Assembly (NCBI RefSeq): GCF_000005505.3
Contig: NC_016132.3
Span: forward strand, 11,222,001 to 11,286,000
DNA from: Brachypodium distachyon
Taxonomy: Eukaryota > Streptophyta > Magnoliopsida > Poales > Poaceae
Direction: 5' to 3'
DNA length: 64,000 bases
Shown: positions 11,501 to 23,827 of the stretch, piece by piece
Position numbering within the stretch: position 1 is the stretch's first letter
Layout: every line of letters starts with the position of its first letter
Program-made: the position numbers and the translations under genes
Notes under the pieces: generated by a model
The model's input: the letters and a program-made list of their open reading frames with translations, nothing else
The model's database searches: none
What the model was told of the DNA's origin: nothing

Positions 11501-13463
11501 AGGACAATGGACATACACTACTCCTGGTACAGACTACAATGTGTCACACTCACAGTTCTTCCAAATGTTTCGGAGTTGCTGCAGTATTTTCATCTGATTA
11601 TTATAGTATTTATGTCAAGCACTACAATCTTTAGAAGTACAATTCTTCAATTCATACTGTTCTTGCACAGGAGGATGGTGTCAATTTATTATCTGTCATA
11701 AAAGGAGCAAACATATACCGCCGTGGCAGACAACGGGACTTTGTGACTGATTACCTTCCCCCTACACTAAATGAGTTCAAGAAAGCATTTGATGAGGACC
11801 ACAAGTATGTTCTCAGGTTCTAAAAGTACTTTCATGTGTTACTTTGCATAGATGTGGTAAGTGGAAAACTTAAAACTTCTGCAGATTGTTTCACCTTGCA
11901 CTGAGCCCAGTCATGATGTCTACTCTGACGAATGGAAAAGTTGTCCGTGGCCTTGCTGGTATACCTGACCAAGGTCCTGTACTGTTTGTGGGGTACCATG
12001 CGCTCATGGGGATCGAGTTGAGCCCGTTGTATGAAGAGTTCTTGAGGGAGAAGAACACGGTTGTTCGTGGCATGGCTCATCCGATGTTATTTGGATCAAA
12101 TTTTGAGACCTCACGCCAGGAGTCGTCTCGGTTTGATACAGTTTCTATGTATGGTGGATTACCGGTCACACCAATCAATATGTACAGGTTATTTGAGAGA
12201 AATCAATATGTTCTCCTCTATCCTGGTGGTGTTCGGGAAGCTCTACATAGGAAGGTGTGCTTAATTCCCCCACTTCTCTACTAAATCTTGACAGAACCAT
12301 TAGTGTTTCACCACAATAACTCTTTTAGCAAACACCTTGATCATGCGCAGATTTGTTTTTATTGATAAGACTGCTCCCGGACGTATGAAAGTAGTATGAT
12401 CAAGACTAGTACCTTACTAGAGTGTCCCGCTAAGACACAGAGAAAATAATCCAGTTGTCAAAATGTAAAACAATGATAGTATCTAAGTGTCGGCCTACGG
12501 GACCATAACTTTACATTCTTTATTTCTGCTGTAATAATTGAGCTGAATTTGCAGGGTGAAGAATACAAGTTGTTTTGGCCGGATCAACCGGAATTTGTAA
12601 GGATGGCAGCAAGGTTTGGCGTTACTGTCATTCCATTTGGGTTTGTTGGAGAAGATGATGTTTTAGAGGTAGCTTTCTGGTCCGTGTAAATTCCATTCTA
12701 CTTGATAAATCAACACTGTGAAATCTCTGTCTCTGAAAATATGACCCTTTGACAAAACAACCTATCCTTTTCCTGGAACAAGACATTTACGTTCCAATGA
12801 CTTATAAATTAGCTAATCATGAAAACTGGCACCCAAAATGACTATGTAGATTTGTCTAAATGCACAAGCCCTGCAGGTGGTGAACACATGTATGTAACCA
12901 AGGTTAAATACTGAATTTCGCTGAAAACTAAACAAAGTGTATGCGCACTTTCTTCTGCAGATGGTTCTGGATTACAATGATCAAAAGAACATCCCGTTCG
13001 TTCGGGAGTGGATAGAATCAATCAACAAAGAAACACTAAGAGTGAGGTCAGATTTTCATTTTAATTTCCATACAAAGAAAGAAAGTGTTCAGTTCTTACC
13101 TTTTATGCGATTGTGTACTCAAACTCTTCTTCATTCTGATGGGTGCACATTCTTCGTTTCAGGGATAGCGTCAAAGGAGAGGAAGGGAATCAGGATGTGT
13201 ACATTCCTGCTCTTGTTCCCAAAGTACCTGGCCGGTTCTACTACCTGTTTGGCAAACCAATCGAAATGAAAGGGATGAACAATGTTCTGAGAGATAGGGA
13301 GAGTGCAAACGAAGTGTATTTACATATCAAAACTGAAGTCGAGAACGCAATGTCATACCTGAAGAGGAAGAGGGAGGAAGATCCTTACAGGAGTATAGCA
13401 CAGCGAACTCTGTATCAGGCATCTTGGGGTGTCTCTGCTCAAGTCCCAACTTTTGAACCATGA
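8575..13463 (+). CDS. Phytyl ester synthase-like protein, paralogue A
   Basis: Thirteen exons: 8575-8950, 9150-9201, 9560-9615, 10042-10200, 10304-10408, 10673-10779, 11199-11320, 11418-11526, 11671-11804, 11885-12254, 12555-12668, 12961-13046, 13163-13463. They join in frame to 696 residues. The family (Arabidopsis PES1/PES2-like) makes fatty-acid phytyl esters and related lipids in plastoglobules. The first ~45 residues are Arg/Ser/Ala-rich, as in a plastid transit peptide. An alpha/beta-hydrolase half follows, with GDSFGG (nucleophile Ser189), Asp329 in SGKDNL and His358 in NGHTLLL. The carboxyl half is the LPLAT/DGAT-like acyltransferase domain, with GYHALMGIE, RGMAHP, YPGGVREALHRKGEEYKLFW and a conserved VPTFEP end. 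The start at 8575 follows a CT-rich leader; the open frame continues upstream without a better start. Intron 4 uses a GC donor. This looks like the fully functional reference copy of the cluster. Confidence 0.92.
9818..9880. repeat. Imperfect hairpin in intron 3 of paralogue A
   Basis: The arms 9818-9842 and 9856-9880 are inverted copies (AAACTTCGAACCATATTTTG against its complement) with about two mismatches in 25 bp and a 13-bp loop. A further partial copy of the arm lies just downstream. The hairpin could be a decayed mini-transposon or an intronic stem-loop. Confidence 0.6.
10201..10303 (+). other. GC-AG intron (intron 4 of paralogue A)
   Basis: The exon ends AATCCAG and the next exon begins CAACATCATT. 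Joining them directly keeps the frame of both paralogues. This puts the intron start at GC (GCAGGTGAC). A normal GT lies four bases downstream, but using it would shift the frame. Paralogue C has the same arrangement at 28739; paralogue B has an ordinary GTATGT at 19346. Confidence 0.8.
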
Positions 13464-13503
13464 AGATGTGCAGTTAGATAACTCTGAAGGTGTGATTGCA
13501 TAT

Positions 13504-13619
13504 TACTACCTCCGATTCTAAATTGTTGCGAAATATTACATGTATCTAGACACTTTTTATGAATAGACACATCTATATTTGGGCAAATTTGAGACAATAA
13601 TTTAGGATCGGAGGGAGTA
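13504..13619. mobile_element. Stowaway MITE downstream of paralogue A
   Basis: A 116-bp TA-bounded element. Its ends, CTACCTCCGATTCTAAATT and the inverse finishing AATTTAGGATCGGAGGGAGTA, are imperfect inverted repeats. It lies 41 bp after the stop codon and so probably within the transcript's 3' untranslated region. Confidence 0.8.
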
Positions 13620-14437
13620 GCAATCTGGCATAAGCAGAGATAGAAGATGGACGGCTAGCCGGATATTATCTTTTTGTGGAGGAAGTTGGGCAGGTTTTCA
13701 TGCAAAAGCTCACTCTGCAACTCTCAAATCAATTGTCATGCGTTCAGAAGGAAGCTCTTGATTATACCGCTGTATAGTTCAGTACACAATTCATACAGAA
13801 CATTTTCGTAGCCAACTGAGCTACGTCAAGTCCGGCAGGCTGCAGAGAGCCTAAAGTCGACAAATATGTTCACTTCTGCAACCTTTTTGTTATTAGAAAA
13901 AAATGTTATACCGGCTCTCTGGCATTGAGTGTGAAAAGATTTCACATATAGGTGCTTTCACCCTCACTATCTATAATACCAAATATTTCAGAAAAAGGGG
14001 GGACATGCAAAATCACAACAAGAACTTTGGAGAACTTCCTTGTGACTGGTCCATCTCCACCAACTTGTTCTACATGATTAGCAGGATCTATTTATCAATG
14101 AGATGGCCAAAAGCTAAGTGCATGACTGAACCACCAAAATATCAAACAATGTTAAATTTATAAACAACAGAAAACAAGGTCTTAACAACTGGTTCATCGG
14201 GTGTCTTAATGATCAAAACTCAATAGCAGAAGAAATATAACAAGCCAACAAGATTGGTATTGACAGGAAAGAGGAAACCATGTAGATTCTGCATAAACTG
14301 CATTTATTCTAGGTTTTCTGTTCTCTCTCGATGACTGCATTTTCTAAGTTATAAACTGCTGTGTCAACTAGCAACCTGAAAGTGTCTAAAGATGACATCA
14401 GCATGGCACCCTTTCCCCTTCTGTTGGAGTAAAAACT

Positions 14438-15663
14438 TCATTCAACATCAAATCCTTTCTCTTGGAGTTCCTGTACAACCTCATTCCTCATCCGAAACCA
14501 GAGCTTTTGTGCTTCCTGGTCAAACTTTTTTGACTGCAATTGCTTTTGCATGTTATCAGAGTCCATGTTTGCATCAGCAAAACCTTTGGGTCCAATCGTG
14601 GTACCTAGAGCACCTCCACTTTTTATGAACTCCTCAACTGCCTCTTCATCACCAGGATAGGGGAACTCCCTGCGCTCATAGAGATGTGCCATTTCTTTTT
14701 CTTCCTGCAAAGTATTGAGGATACATTTGAGAAAAATATAAATTAAAATGGACATCAATAAGCTTAAAGAAGAAACAGCCCAAGGCTATTTGAAAATATT
14801 TACCTTGAGGGCTCGTTATGGATAATCATGTTTATCAGAGAGAATTTTGGTGCCACATAAACATAATCTATTTTTGGACAGTGCACCACATTAGAGTTCC
14901 TGTTTATTCTAGTTCCGTACCTGAGTTATCGATGTGACAGGATGTGCTTATTGATTGGTAATGAATGACCAAATATATACTATTTCTGTATTTCAGCAAA
15001 CTACCCATGCATGACCAACCCCACAGAGAATTGTCTGAATTGCCTCCCGTCAAAACGATGCATGATTTTAATCAATTGCTTGGCCAAAATCACAATTTAG
15101 TTGAAGTCTCAGCTAGGGTACTGACCATGCAAGTATGTCATACAACCAAATTGTAAATTGTAGAATGGACAGTACCTGAATCCATTTATGTCTTAAGTCA
15201 CAATATGGAATATATTCGTATTGGCATTACTTATAGACAATTCTAAACCATAGTTTCAAACACTGAACATACAGCAGGATGAACTTTGTACTGACCAGAT
15301 AAAACAAAAGGTCAGAGCGATTTATTTCTGCCTGTTCTGTGAAAGAGATTAAGGGTCACCGGCCATACCTTGGGACGTGGCTTGAGCGTCCACCAGCCAA
15401 GCGGCGACGTCTCATTCCAGAACCACGCGGCGCCGAAAAGTGCGTATGTGCAGAGCATGCCCTTACCCATCTGCTTAAAGAAGTAGGCGTCCCCCTTCTC
15501 GAACCCCATCCTCCTAAACTCCCCAACACAACAAGAACAGAGATAACATCAGTAATCAGTCCATGCACAAGCAAAGGAACTGTTGAGGGGGGAACCAAGC
15601 TAACGTGAGGCACATGCTCACTCACCTGAGGAGCCTACGGGCCTGAGGGAAGCTGCGGAGCAT
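14438..15663 (-). CDS. Small conserved plant protein, probably mitochondrial
   Basis: Three coding exons on the minus strand, 15663-15626, 15513-15369 and 14704-14438, join in frame to 149 residues. The short first exon encodes MLRSFPQARRLL, and the junction gives RRM. This Arg-rich, acid-free start fits a mitochondrial presequence. The core begins MGFEKGDAYFFKQMGKGM. A hydrophobic stretch, TYALFGAAWFWN (one possible membrane segment), and GWWTLKPRPK follow. The tail is charged, with ERREFPYPGDEEA, a Gln/Lys-rich helix and a QEKGFDV end. From memory it resembles the roughly 130-residue protein annotated as furry in Arabidopsis (At5g08060); I am not certain, and its biochemical role is unknown to me. 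An additional 5' untranslated exon probably lies at 16405 and beyond. The gene interrupts the tandem phytyl-ester-synthase cluster and is transcribed against it. Confidence 0.8.
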
Positions 15664-16404
15664 CGAGTTCACCTGCAGGAAAGGATCAAAGTGAAGGGGA
15701 TTTGATTACAGTGTGGCATTTCGTCCAACAGGTAGGCGTATGTCTACTGGTAAATCAATTTGAAACAAAAAGAGAAAAGGAATGAGGCAGGAACTTATGT
15801 TCAGAATGAGTGAATGATACCCGAGCATGGTAGAAGAAGACAAATAGATGCATAAATCGTGAAAAATAATTCACCTAAGAATTGCAGAATTGTTCACAGT
15901 TTTGGAAATGGAAAATAGGAGATGCTAAGGTTAGAGGGAGGAGGAGGAGAGATTGAGATAAGAAGCTAAGCAGATAATATCATTATTTTGACTGTTTTAC
16001 CACAGAACTAAGCAATATTATGAAATTTTGAACATGATAATTAAGTGCTAAATTACAATAAAAGTATGGTGCCACCACCTTCCCAACATAAGGAGTTGAA
16101 TAAACTTTGAACATAAAGATGCTATTAGGAGACAAACTAGTTTGGCAAGAATACATCAGTTCTACCATACACAATGCATACACATATAAGGATGAAATTA
16201 CCAGAAAATTTCATATTCCATAAACACAAGAGAAACACTCTGCTAGTCACAAATTATTGACATATCAAATATCACCACCGCATCACACAGCTGATCTATT
16301 CATTTCATATCCATCTCTAAAATTAAAACCAAATTTGGGCATGAACTTGATACATATGTACCGCTATAAGTTCTGAACACAGACAAACATATCCATGGCA
16401 TTAC

Positions 16405-16720
16405 CTTGTGCAGCGGCCGGAGTTAGGAGGTTGCAGAGGAGCTCCTCCGGCGGCCGAAGGAGCTATGCTGGGCTCTAGCCTAGTCCCTGCCGGAGAAGGT
16501 GCCGAGCCCACGCAGCACCGGCAGCAGAAGGGGAGGAAGATGGCGTGGCGGCGAAGCGGGGAGTAGGCTGGGGGAGCCGGTGGGGCTGTCGACGTCGGCA
16601 GCGGCGGAGCCTCGGCGGCGCTGAGCCCTGGACGGCTGGGCGAGAGGAAGAGTTGAAGGGGCCGCCCGGAGGATTCACGACGCCCCACCTGGTCAGAAGC
16701 GTATTTAGGAGACATGTGGC
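16405..16720 (-). other. Probable 5' untranslated exon of the 14438-15663 gene
   Basis: A GC-rich block on the minus strand ends at 16405 with CTGCACAAG followed by GTAATG, a good donor. An acceptor (CCTGCAG, ending at 15673) lies nine bases before the ATG at 15663. Joined, the leader has an in-frame TAA close upstream, so translation should start at 15663. The true 5' end is uncertain. The 100-codon minus-strand open frame here is probably a GC effect. Confidence 0.45.
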
Positions 16721-18219
16721 CATTCGTAGAGGTGAAATGGGAAATTCAAGAAAAAAAGAAAAGAAAAAGCCACAAAACCTAGCCCTCGTGCACCTCAGCT
16801 CGTTGCCTTGTGGCCGCCGCCGCCGCAAAACCCAGCCCTTGCGCAGTTGCCAGAGGAGGAGAAGAGAATGAGGGGAGGCATGCGTTGCACGGTCGTCCTG
16901 GAACTGGATTTGGAGCGGCAAGGCGCAGAGATGGACGGGGATGAGGCGTGCGTCGCCTGGGCGCGTCCGGTCCTGATACGGCTGATAGTATTGGGGGCTC
17001 TACCACTTTCACGGAGGAAGAGTAGGAGGGGGAGGAGGGTGCGTCGCAGACGAGGTCGCTACATTCCTGAGGCGTACGCAGTGCATAGAGCAGCGAAGGT
17101 CGACTGGGGTGCTCGCACGCTGGAGCACGGCCGGAGCGTGGCTTGTGCTTGAGCTGCTGCTGTTGCATAGGGAAGAGGAAGGGGATGCCTGCAGGTTGGT
17201 CCAAAGGCCCAGTGGCAATGAAAATGTGTGAGAGATGGTGTTGTGCAAAGTCTTGGCTGTTGCAGATTTCGAAGTTGGGGCTTAATTCATTCATAAAATT
17301 TGGCCAGGTTCTTATTGGAATAGATTCAGATAGAAGTAGTAGATGGAATGGGCCATAATTTGGAGGGATTTAATCCTCTGAATTTTATTTTGGATTCAGA
17401 ACTGAATTTTGGTGGGCTTGGAATTCCCAGACACAAAAGATAGATAAGAACTATGCAGAGTTTTCAAGTTTACTATTAGGCCTTTATTCAAGATTTAATT
17501 TGAGTAGAGAATTTGAAATGAGTGAGAATTCGAGAATGAGTCTATTGTTCAGAAACTCAAGAACAAAGCAAATAAGATCAGGGAATTCCAATAAACCGCA
17601 CATAAGTATTACGCACCTCCTGAACTGAGATATATAGTTAACTCGAAGCTTTTCATTACCTTTTTCATGATAAATGTTTGTTTAGTTCCTTCGCTGAGTA
17701 TGTTTTGCAACTCTAAATCAGGGTGTTACAACATGGGCATTTTTAGTTCTTACACACTTCAAGAAGCTATATTACTGGAAAAATGATGTCAGTGGTAGTA
17801 GGTACATCAGGAATTTGGATATTATCCAGTGGTATGTAGGCAATTCCTTCTTTTCCCAAACTGAACATCCAAACAGGCTTTAAAGGTTTGAGTCTTGTGC
17901 TGCCTTTTCAAATCCCAGTATTAGATGGTGATGAAATCTGACAAAAGGAACAGAAGACACTACTTTAACCTTCTAATGACACTTATAATTTTCCGACAGT
18001 ACTACCATAGTTGTGATCATTCCCACATGACAGATTAACAATACTTAATGAGCCTACCTGTTAGCTGTGATGCCACGGTCTCACTCACACCCTTTGCGCA
18101 TCATCTCAATTCCGTCATTTCTGTTACACACCTGATGCATGAGTGCTGCATGTCTCCTAACTAAGTCACCCCTCAAAACCATGACTGAGATACTCAAAAA
18201 AGCTTTGCTGTTCACAGCA
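16721..18219. other. Intergenic region between the small gene and paralogue B
   Basis: 16721-17160 is GC-rich with overlapping open frames on both strands (up to 171 codons) but shows no recognisable domain. It looks like a CpG-rich promoter block. From 17161 to about 18100 it is AT-rich with nothing I can name. The leader of paralogue B presumably lies in the last ~100 bp. Confidence 0.35.
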
Positions 18220-21200
18220 ATGGCAACTCTCTCTCCCCCTCTGGTACACCCACAGGTCCCCTCCTGCAGACTGGGGCCGCGCCAGTGGCATGCCTCTTTC
18301 GAGAGGATCCGCTTCCAGTTCAGACATGCCGGGAGACTGCAAGCGAGCTACAAAGGCCTTGAAGCAATGTATGATGATGGGTATGGGATGGTCAAGGACC
18401 TGGACTACTACTACCAGGCACTCAGAGAGCTGGTGGAGCATGACAGTGGGCCACCACGCTGGTTCTGCCCCGTCGATGCCAGCTTGTCGGTCGAGGATGC
18501 TCCACTCATGCTCTATTTGCCAGGTACAAATATGTACCGAAATGTCATGCGATCTACAGTTTCCTATACATTCTCTATGCATCATTCCATTTGTAGCCGA
18601 ATGAATGCTTAGTGGTGCAGGCTCATTTGAGGTGTTGATTTGGTGTTAATTTGTTTTCAGGGGTAGATGGAATGGGGATGGGGCTCTGCATGCACCACAA
18701 GGCTCTTGGAAGGTAAGATACAGAGAGAAGTTTGGGAAAAAAATGTTGGTAATTTCTCTTTGTTGTACTTCTGTTCAGAAACTCCTTCAGAATAAATATC
18801 ATGGAGCACTTAAACTAACAGAGAATCATTTCTGACAATTTAGATATTTTTCTTTTGTGTCTGGACTATGTACTAAATTCAGAGTTATCTCCAGATATTT
18901 TTCCTTCAGATTAGGCCAAACAACTGAACTAATCTGGTGTTTTTTATGATACTTTCAAACATATCAGATTCTTGTCGTTTCTATTCGCAGAATTTTTGAA
19001 CTTAGATGCTTGCATATTCCTTTTCATGACCGCACACCATTCGAAGGTATCCTGAAATCTGTGAACTACTTTCTTTTGAAGCATTTTGTATCTGAATATC
19101 TATTTTCACTTCATAGTGAGAAATACCTAGCTAGCTATTGTGTTCTCAAGTATAATTGTATAGTTTTAGCTGATTTTCTTTTTCAGAACTTGTTGCAATG
19201 GTAGAAGATGTTGTGAGAGCAGAGCATTCCACTTCTCCTAATAAGCCCATCTATCTATTGGGGAACTCGTTCGGAGGATGCTTAGCTCTTGCAGTTGCTG
19301 CTCGTAATCCCCGCATTGATTTGATATTGGTACTAGTTAATCCAGGTATGTAAGAAACTCTGTTGTAATACGAGTAAACCTCCTAGCTAATAAATTTGAG
19401 ATATCTAACGTTGTTTGTTTCATCTCTGGGAAAGCGACATCATTTGAGAAGTCAGATATAAAACAGCTTCTATCAATTTTTAGTCCCTTTTCGGATCACG
19501 CCTGCATTGCAATTACAGCTCTACTGAACTACAACATCGGTAAGCACCTTTGTAGGTTGCAGCACAGCAAACTGAAAAAGGAAGCACCTGTAGGAACAAC
19601 TAGAAATCAGTGAGAACAGCGATGCTTTTATGTGACTGAAAATTGCCTGACTGTTAGATACTGGTTTGTCATATATACACATCTGTTCTTTAAGCTCGTT
19701 GTACTTGATTCTTCTATTCTTCCTGATCACGAGACCAGACAACGAAGTGAACATAGCACTGAGTAGAATGAAAAGTGGGAAGCATCCTTTAGAAGCATTT
19801 GGCAGATTGACGAATAACATGTCATCTTCCCTGAAGCATACGGTGTGTACCATCCTCTTCTTTGCAAGAATTTAATTTTTCAAGACAATGCAAGTTAAGG
19901 ATGAAATAAGTGTGGAAATGATTTACTTCTCGTACTCTCTTTTTTTGTCATGTTTCTCTTGGCTTGTAATCTTAAACCTTTAATTGTAGAACATACTGGA
20001 CAAGCTACCAGAAGACACACTAAGATGGAAAATGGAACTGATAAAAACTGCTGCTTCATACGCTAATTACCGTCTACATTTCGTTACTGCTGATGTGCTA
20101 CTGCTAGCAAGGTTTGTGGCCTGAAGCAACTTAGCTCTGCACTCCCAGTTTCTTTGTTAGCATCCTGAATTTTGCACTGGGCATATTCCAGTGCGTGATT
20201 AAGCAAATTTTCTATAGGATTTTATTGTATCATCATGGCTGATTTTCTTTTCTTTTTCATATGCTTCCACTCAGCGGCGCTGACAGGTTGCTGCCTAGCA
20301 AAGCAGAAGCTGACAGGCTACAGAAGATATTACCTAAATGCAAAGTCTTCTTCTTTCAGAACCATGGGCACAGCTTACTGTTGGTGAGTTTTAGCAGGCA
20401 GACTTATTGGGTTGCTGTTGTACTGAAAAAGAAGTAGAACACACACCTAAAAGGACGTTGCTGATGATAATATATTTATTCCAAATTCAGGAACATGGTG
20501 TGCATGTCTCATCCATCATCAAGTGTGCTGATCTGTACCGCCATTCGAGGAAGTATCAGCGGGTTTTGGACTTCATCCCACCATCCACAACTGAGCTAAA
20601 TGAAGTCGACAAAGCTAGCAGGTACTCAAAATCAGCACCCAGGCCAGCAAATTCTTACATGCTGAATCCTAAATATGTTGAGTTACTAATTAGTAGTACG
20701 TGGTAAATGCAGTGACCTGACGTTCAGAACGTGCCCGGCGATGTTCTCTACGATGGAGGATGGGACCGTGGTCCGAGGCCTGGGTGGGGTGCCTGCGGAT
20801 GGCCCTGTGTTGCTGGTGGGAAACCACATGTTGATGGGGATTGAGCTCATCTCGCTTGCTGCAGAGTTCCTGCGGCAGAAGAAGGCCGTTGTCCGTGGCA
20901 TCGCTCACCCGCTGCTCTTCCCGAAGAAGGAGAGGACGTCATCAGAGGGCCACGACTTCTTCGACTTCCTCAAACTGTGGGGAGGTGTGCCCATGACCTA
21001 CAAGCACATCTATGAGTTGCTGGCAGCTCGGGAGTTCGTGCTCATGTACCCAGGTGGTTACAGGGAGGCACTCCACTGCAAGGTACTACACCACACAATT
21101 TTGTGACCGGCATATTCTTTTTAACTACAAAATATTGTGAAGCCACATGAGAGAGCCTCAATCAGATGACCAGCTCGGTTACTTGTCTGTTTCATCACTG

Positions 21201-22258
21201 ACATAAGCATAAGCGTAATTCCCCACATTTTTATTTTAGCATTTTTGAAATAATTTGGTCACACAGATAGTATGGATTTGGACATGTAAGTGATGCTTTG
21301 CAAACTTACATTAAACATGTGGATTGAAGGGTGAAGAGCACAGGATATTTTGGCCAGATGAGACTGGATTTGTTAGGATGGCAGCACAGTTAAATGCCAC
21401 AATCGTGCCATTTGGAGTCGTTGGAGAGGACGATCTCTTGAATGTAAGACATTCTATGTTTTGCTGATTAAGTTCTACCTTGCCTTCCAAGTAAACATGT
21501 TTCAGTTACTTAGTGTAAATATTTTTCCGACTTGCTTGACACTTGAATACTGGAAGCATATACAAGATTTAACAATCTTGTAATTGATTACATGATATTC
21601 AGAATGAGGACACATGTATTGCACGCCATGATGATCTACAATTAAAAATATATACCCCTTCTTCGATCGCCAATAAATGATTTTTATACATGATGCTATT
21701 CAAAAACTGCAGATCCTCTGTACGTTCGACGATATCAGGAACGCACCATTTGGAAAGGAAATCATGCGTGCGTATAGCAGCCATCTGAAGCTGAGGTATG
21801 ATTATTCAGACTGCTATGCACACTTAACCACACCATATATACATTCTGCTAACTCCTTTTTCAGGATCCATTTAAAACCAGGAAGATTACATGAAACAAA
21901 CTGATTCATGTAAAATTCTTGCGTTCCAAAAAGAAGGCACTTTAATATAAATGATTCCCACTGTTTTTACTTCAGGGATGCCGCTCACGAGGTCATCTTT
22001 CCAGGCGTACTTCTGAAAATACCGGGCCGGTTTTACTACCGGTTCGGCAAACCTATTCCGACCAAGGGAAGGCAAGATGTCCTGACTGATCGGCAGGCTG
22101 CGAACGATCTTTACATGCATATTAGAGCGGAGGTGGAAAGTATAATTTCGTATTTGCTGGAGAAGAGGGTGGAGGACAAGTACAGGCACATCTTGCCGAG
22201 GCTCTGGTACAAAGCTGCTCGAGGCCCAAACGCTGAAGTTCCAACCTTTGATCCATAA
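18220..22258 (+). CDS. Phytyl ester synthase-like protein, paralogue B
   Basis: Thirteen exons: 18220-18523, 18661-18712, 18991-19046, 19187-19345, 19435-19539, 19739-19842, 19990-20111, 20275-20383, 20491-20621, 20713-21082, 21330-21443, 21713-21795, 21976-22258. They encode 663 residues. I chose ATG 18220 (MATLSPPL, good context, transit-peptide-like). ATG 18139 or 18181 in the same frame would add 27 or 13 residues. The hydrolase half keeps GNSFGG (Ser165), Asp304 in SGADRL and His333 in HGHSLLL. The acyltransferase half has GNHMLMGIE, RGIAHP and YPGGYREALHCKGEEHRIFW, and the protein ends VPTFDP. Exons 6, 9, 12 and 13 are one to six codons shorter than in A and C. Intron 4 has an ordinary GT donor, and overall identity is visibly lower. 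B is therefore the oldest branch of the three. It is likely active, and its substrate preference may differ. Confidence 0.9.
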
Positions 22259-23157
22259 AACACTAATACTACGTACGTTTCTGTAAGAATGTAGTTAAAT
22301 ACTACTCCGTACTACGTAATTTCCAAACGAAATAAACAAAACATCAGTAAACTTGACTTTCAGTCACGCAGACATTTGGAAGTGCATGTTATATAAATTG
22401 TGATATGATCAAGCATTTAATCATGTACTCCGTTCACATAAGTTACCGAAGCATAGTGGCCAGAACATATTTGTGCGGCTAAATTCATTATTTGTTTAAT
22501 TCAAATTGTTTTCAGAATTGCTTTCTCGGCCACTTTATTGAGGTTTTTCTGATGTACCTTTTGATACTACTAGGAGGAGAGAGTACCCTGATTTTAAGAT
22601 TTTCTGCCGTCGTGAATATACTTCCAGCTAGGGTTAAAATTTTGAAACGTCATTGTAAATTTGGTAATTTTTAAAAATCGCTTTGGTATTGACTCAACTG
22701 AAATTCATTGAATATGGATGAATATTGATCAAACTTAAATTTTAGGATTTAAATTTTGACCAAACTTAAATTCCAGACTTTGAAATTTTAAGGTTAAAAT
22801 TTTTAAGCCGTGGTCGAAAGCCTATTCAAGAGATTCGCCTCCCATGTGGAGGTACCATGTAGGCCTAGCATGTGGCGCCACTCCATCGGAATGAGCAAAA
22901 ATAACTAAAAAGATAAATGAAGGAATGTTTGTTAAACGGTAAAATATGTCATGTAATTTCTTTCGAGGGATGCCCACTAAGCCAAGAAAGGAACGATGAT
23001 CAGGGGTGTGTTCATTGCCGCTCGTGCTGCTCCTCCATCGCGGTGGCCTTCTTTTCTTCCACCGCTGTGGTAGCCGCCTCCAACACCCCCTGAAGATTGA
23101 TAGATTGCACAGCAATTTCTCCTTTTCTAATCCTCATTGGAACGTCTCTGTGAAACC

Positions 23158-23827
23158 TTTGGGACTTGTTTGGCACTAGTGTTCTTCTGATGTTTTTTAG
23201 GCTATTATTCGTTCCAAATTAAAAAACACTCCATTTTTACCAAACTGAAACAGTTCTCATACTAGTTTTTGTTTTAAACACTAGTGTTTAGGTTTTTGAG
23301 AGTTTTAGATGAACAACCGAACCTATCAAATATCAAAACATTAGTGACTAAAAAATACATTAGTGTTTAGGTGGTGGATCTGTCGTTATTTCCTGACTTT
23401 GTCGTTGGGATGCGGTGGATCTGGGTCCAAGGCAGCACGGGGACGTCCCCTGGTCGACGTGCCACGACGACATGTACCTTGCTGCTTGCAGCGGGCTTGT
23501 TCATCGACTCACAAAGCCTCGTTGACGATGATGCTTCTTTGGATCTGGCAATGGTGGAGACTCGGCGTCTCTTCCAGCGTGCGTCCAGGCGGTGTTGGAG
23601 GTTGGCGGCGGTCGCTGGCTTCGGCGAGTGCAGGAACTCCAAGGAATCGTTCTGTATTTTTCTATCCATTGGTTCTTTCTCCAAATTTCCAGGACAACTG
23701 TTTTTATCGTGGTTTGTCTTTAGTTTCCACGTTTTGTTTGTTCTTGTAACTTGTTTTTCTATTAATGAAATAGGTGGTTTGCTAAAAAGAAAAATACACT
23801 AGGGAGTACTCCTAGCAAACAAGGCCT
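23158..23827. mobile_element. Probable DNA transposon with foreign insert
   Basis: The left end (GGGACTTGTTTGGCACTAG) and the inverse of the right end (GGCCTTGTTTGCTAGGAGTA) are related. The CACTAGTG / TTAGTGTTTAG motifs occur on both sides. The middle, about 23370-23790, is GC-rich and ends with a 3'-UTR-like tail (CTATTAATGAAATAGG), so a retroposed or captured piece appears to sit inside. The ends are approximate. Confidence 0.4.

Noticed and set aside
16475..17294. Overlapping GC-rich open frames up to 171 codons on both strands upstream of the small mitochondrial gene
   Set aside because: Long frames occur in several phases at once, with Pro/Arg/Ala-biased composition and no motif or splice-linked partner; best explained by high GC in a promoter/leader block.
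18139..18219. Upstream ATG at 18139 as the start of paralogue B
   Set aside because: Poor start context and an extension unlike the transit peptides of A and C; kept only as an alternative to 18220.
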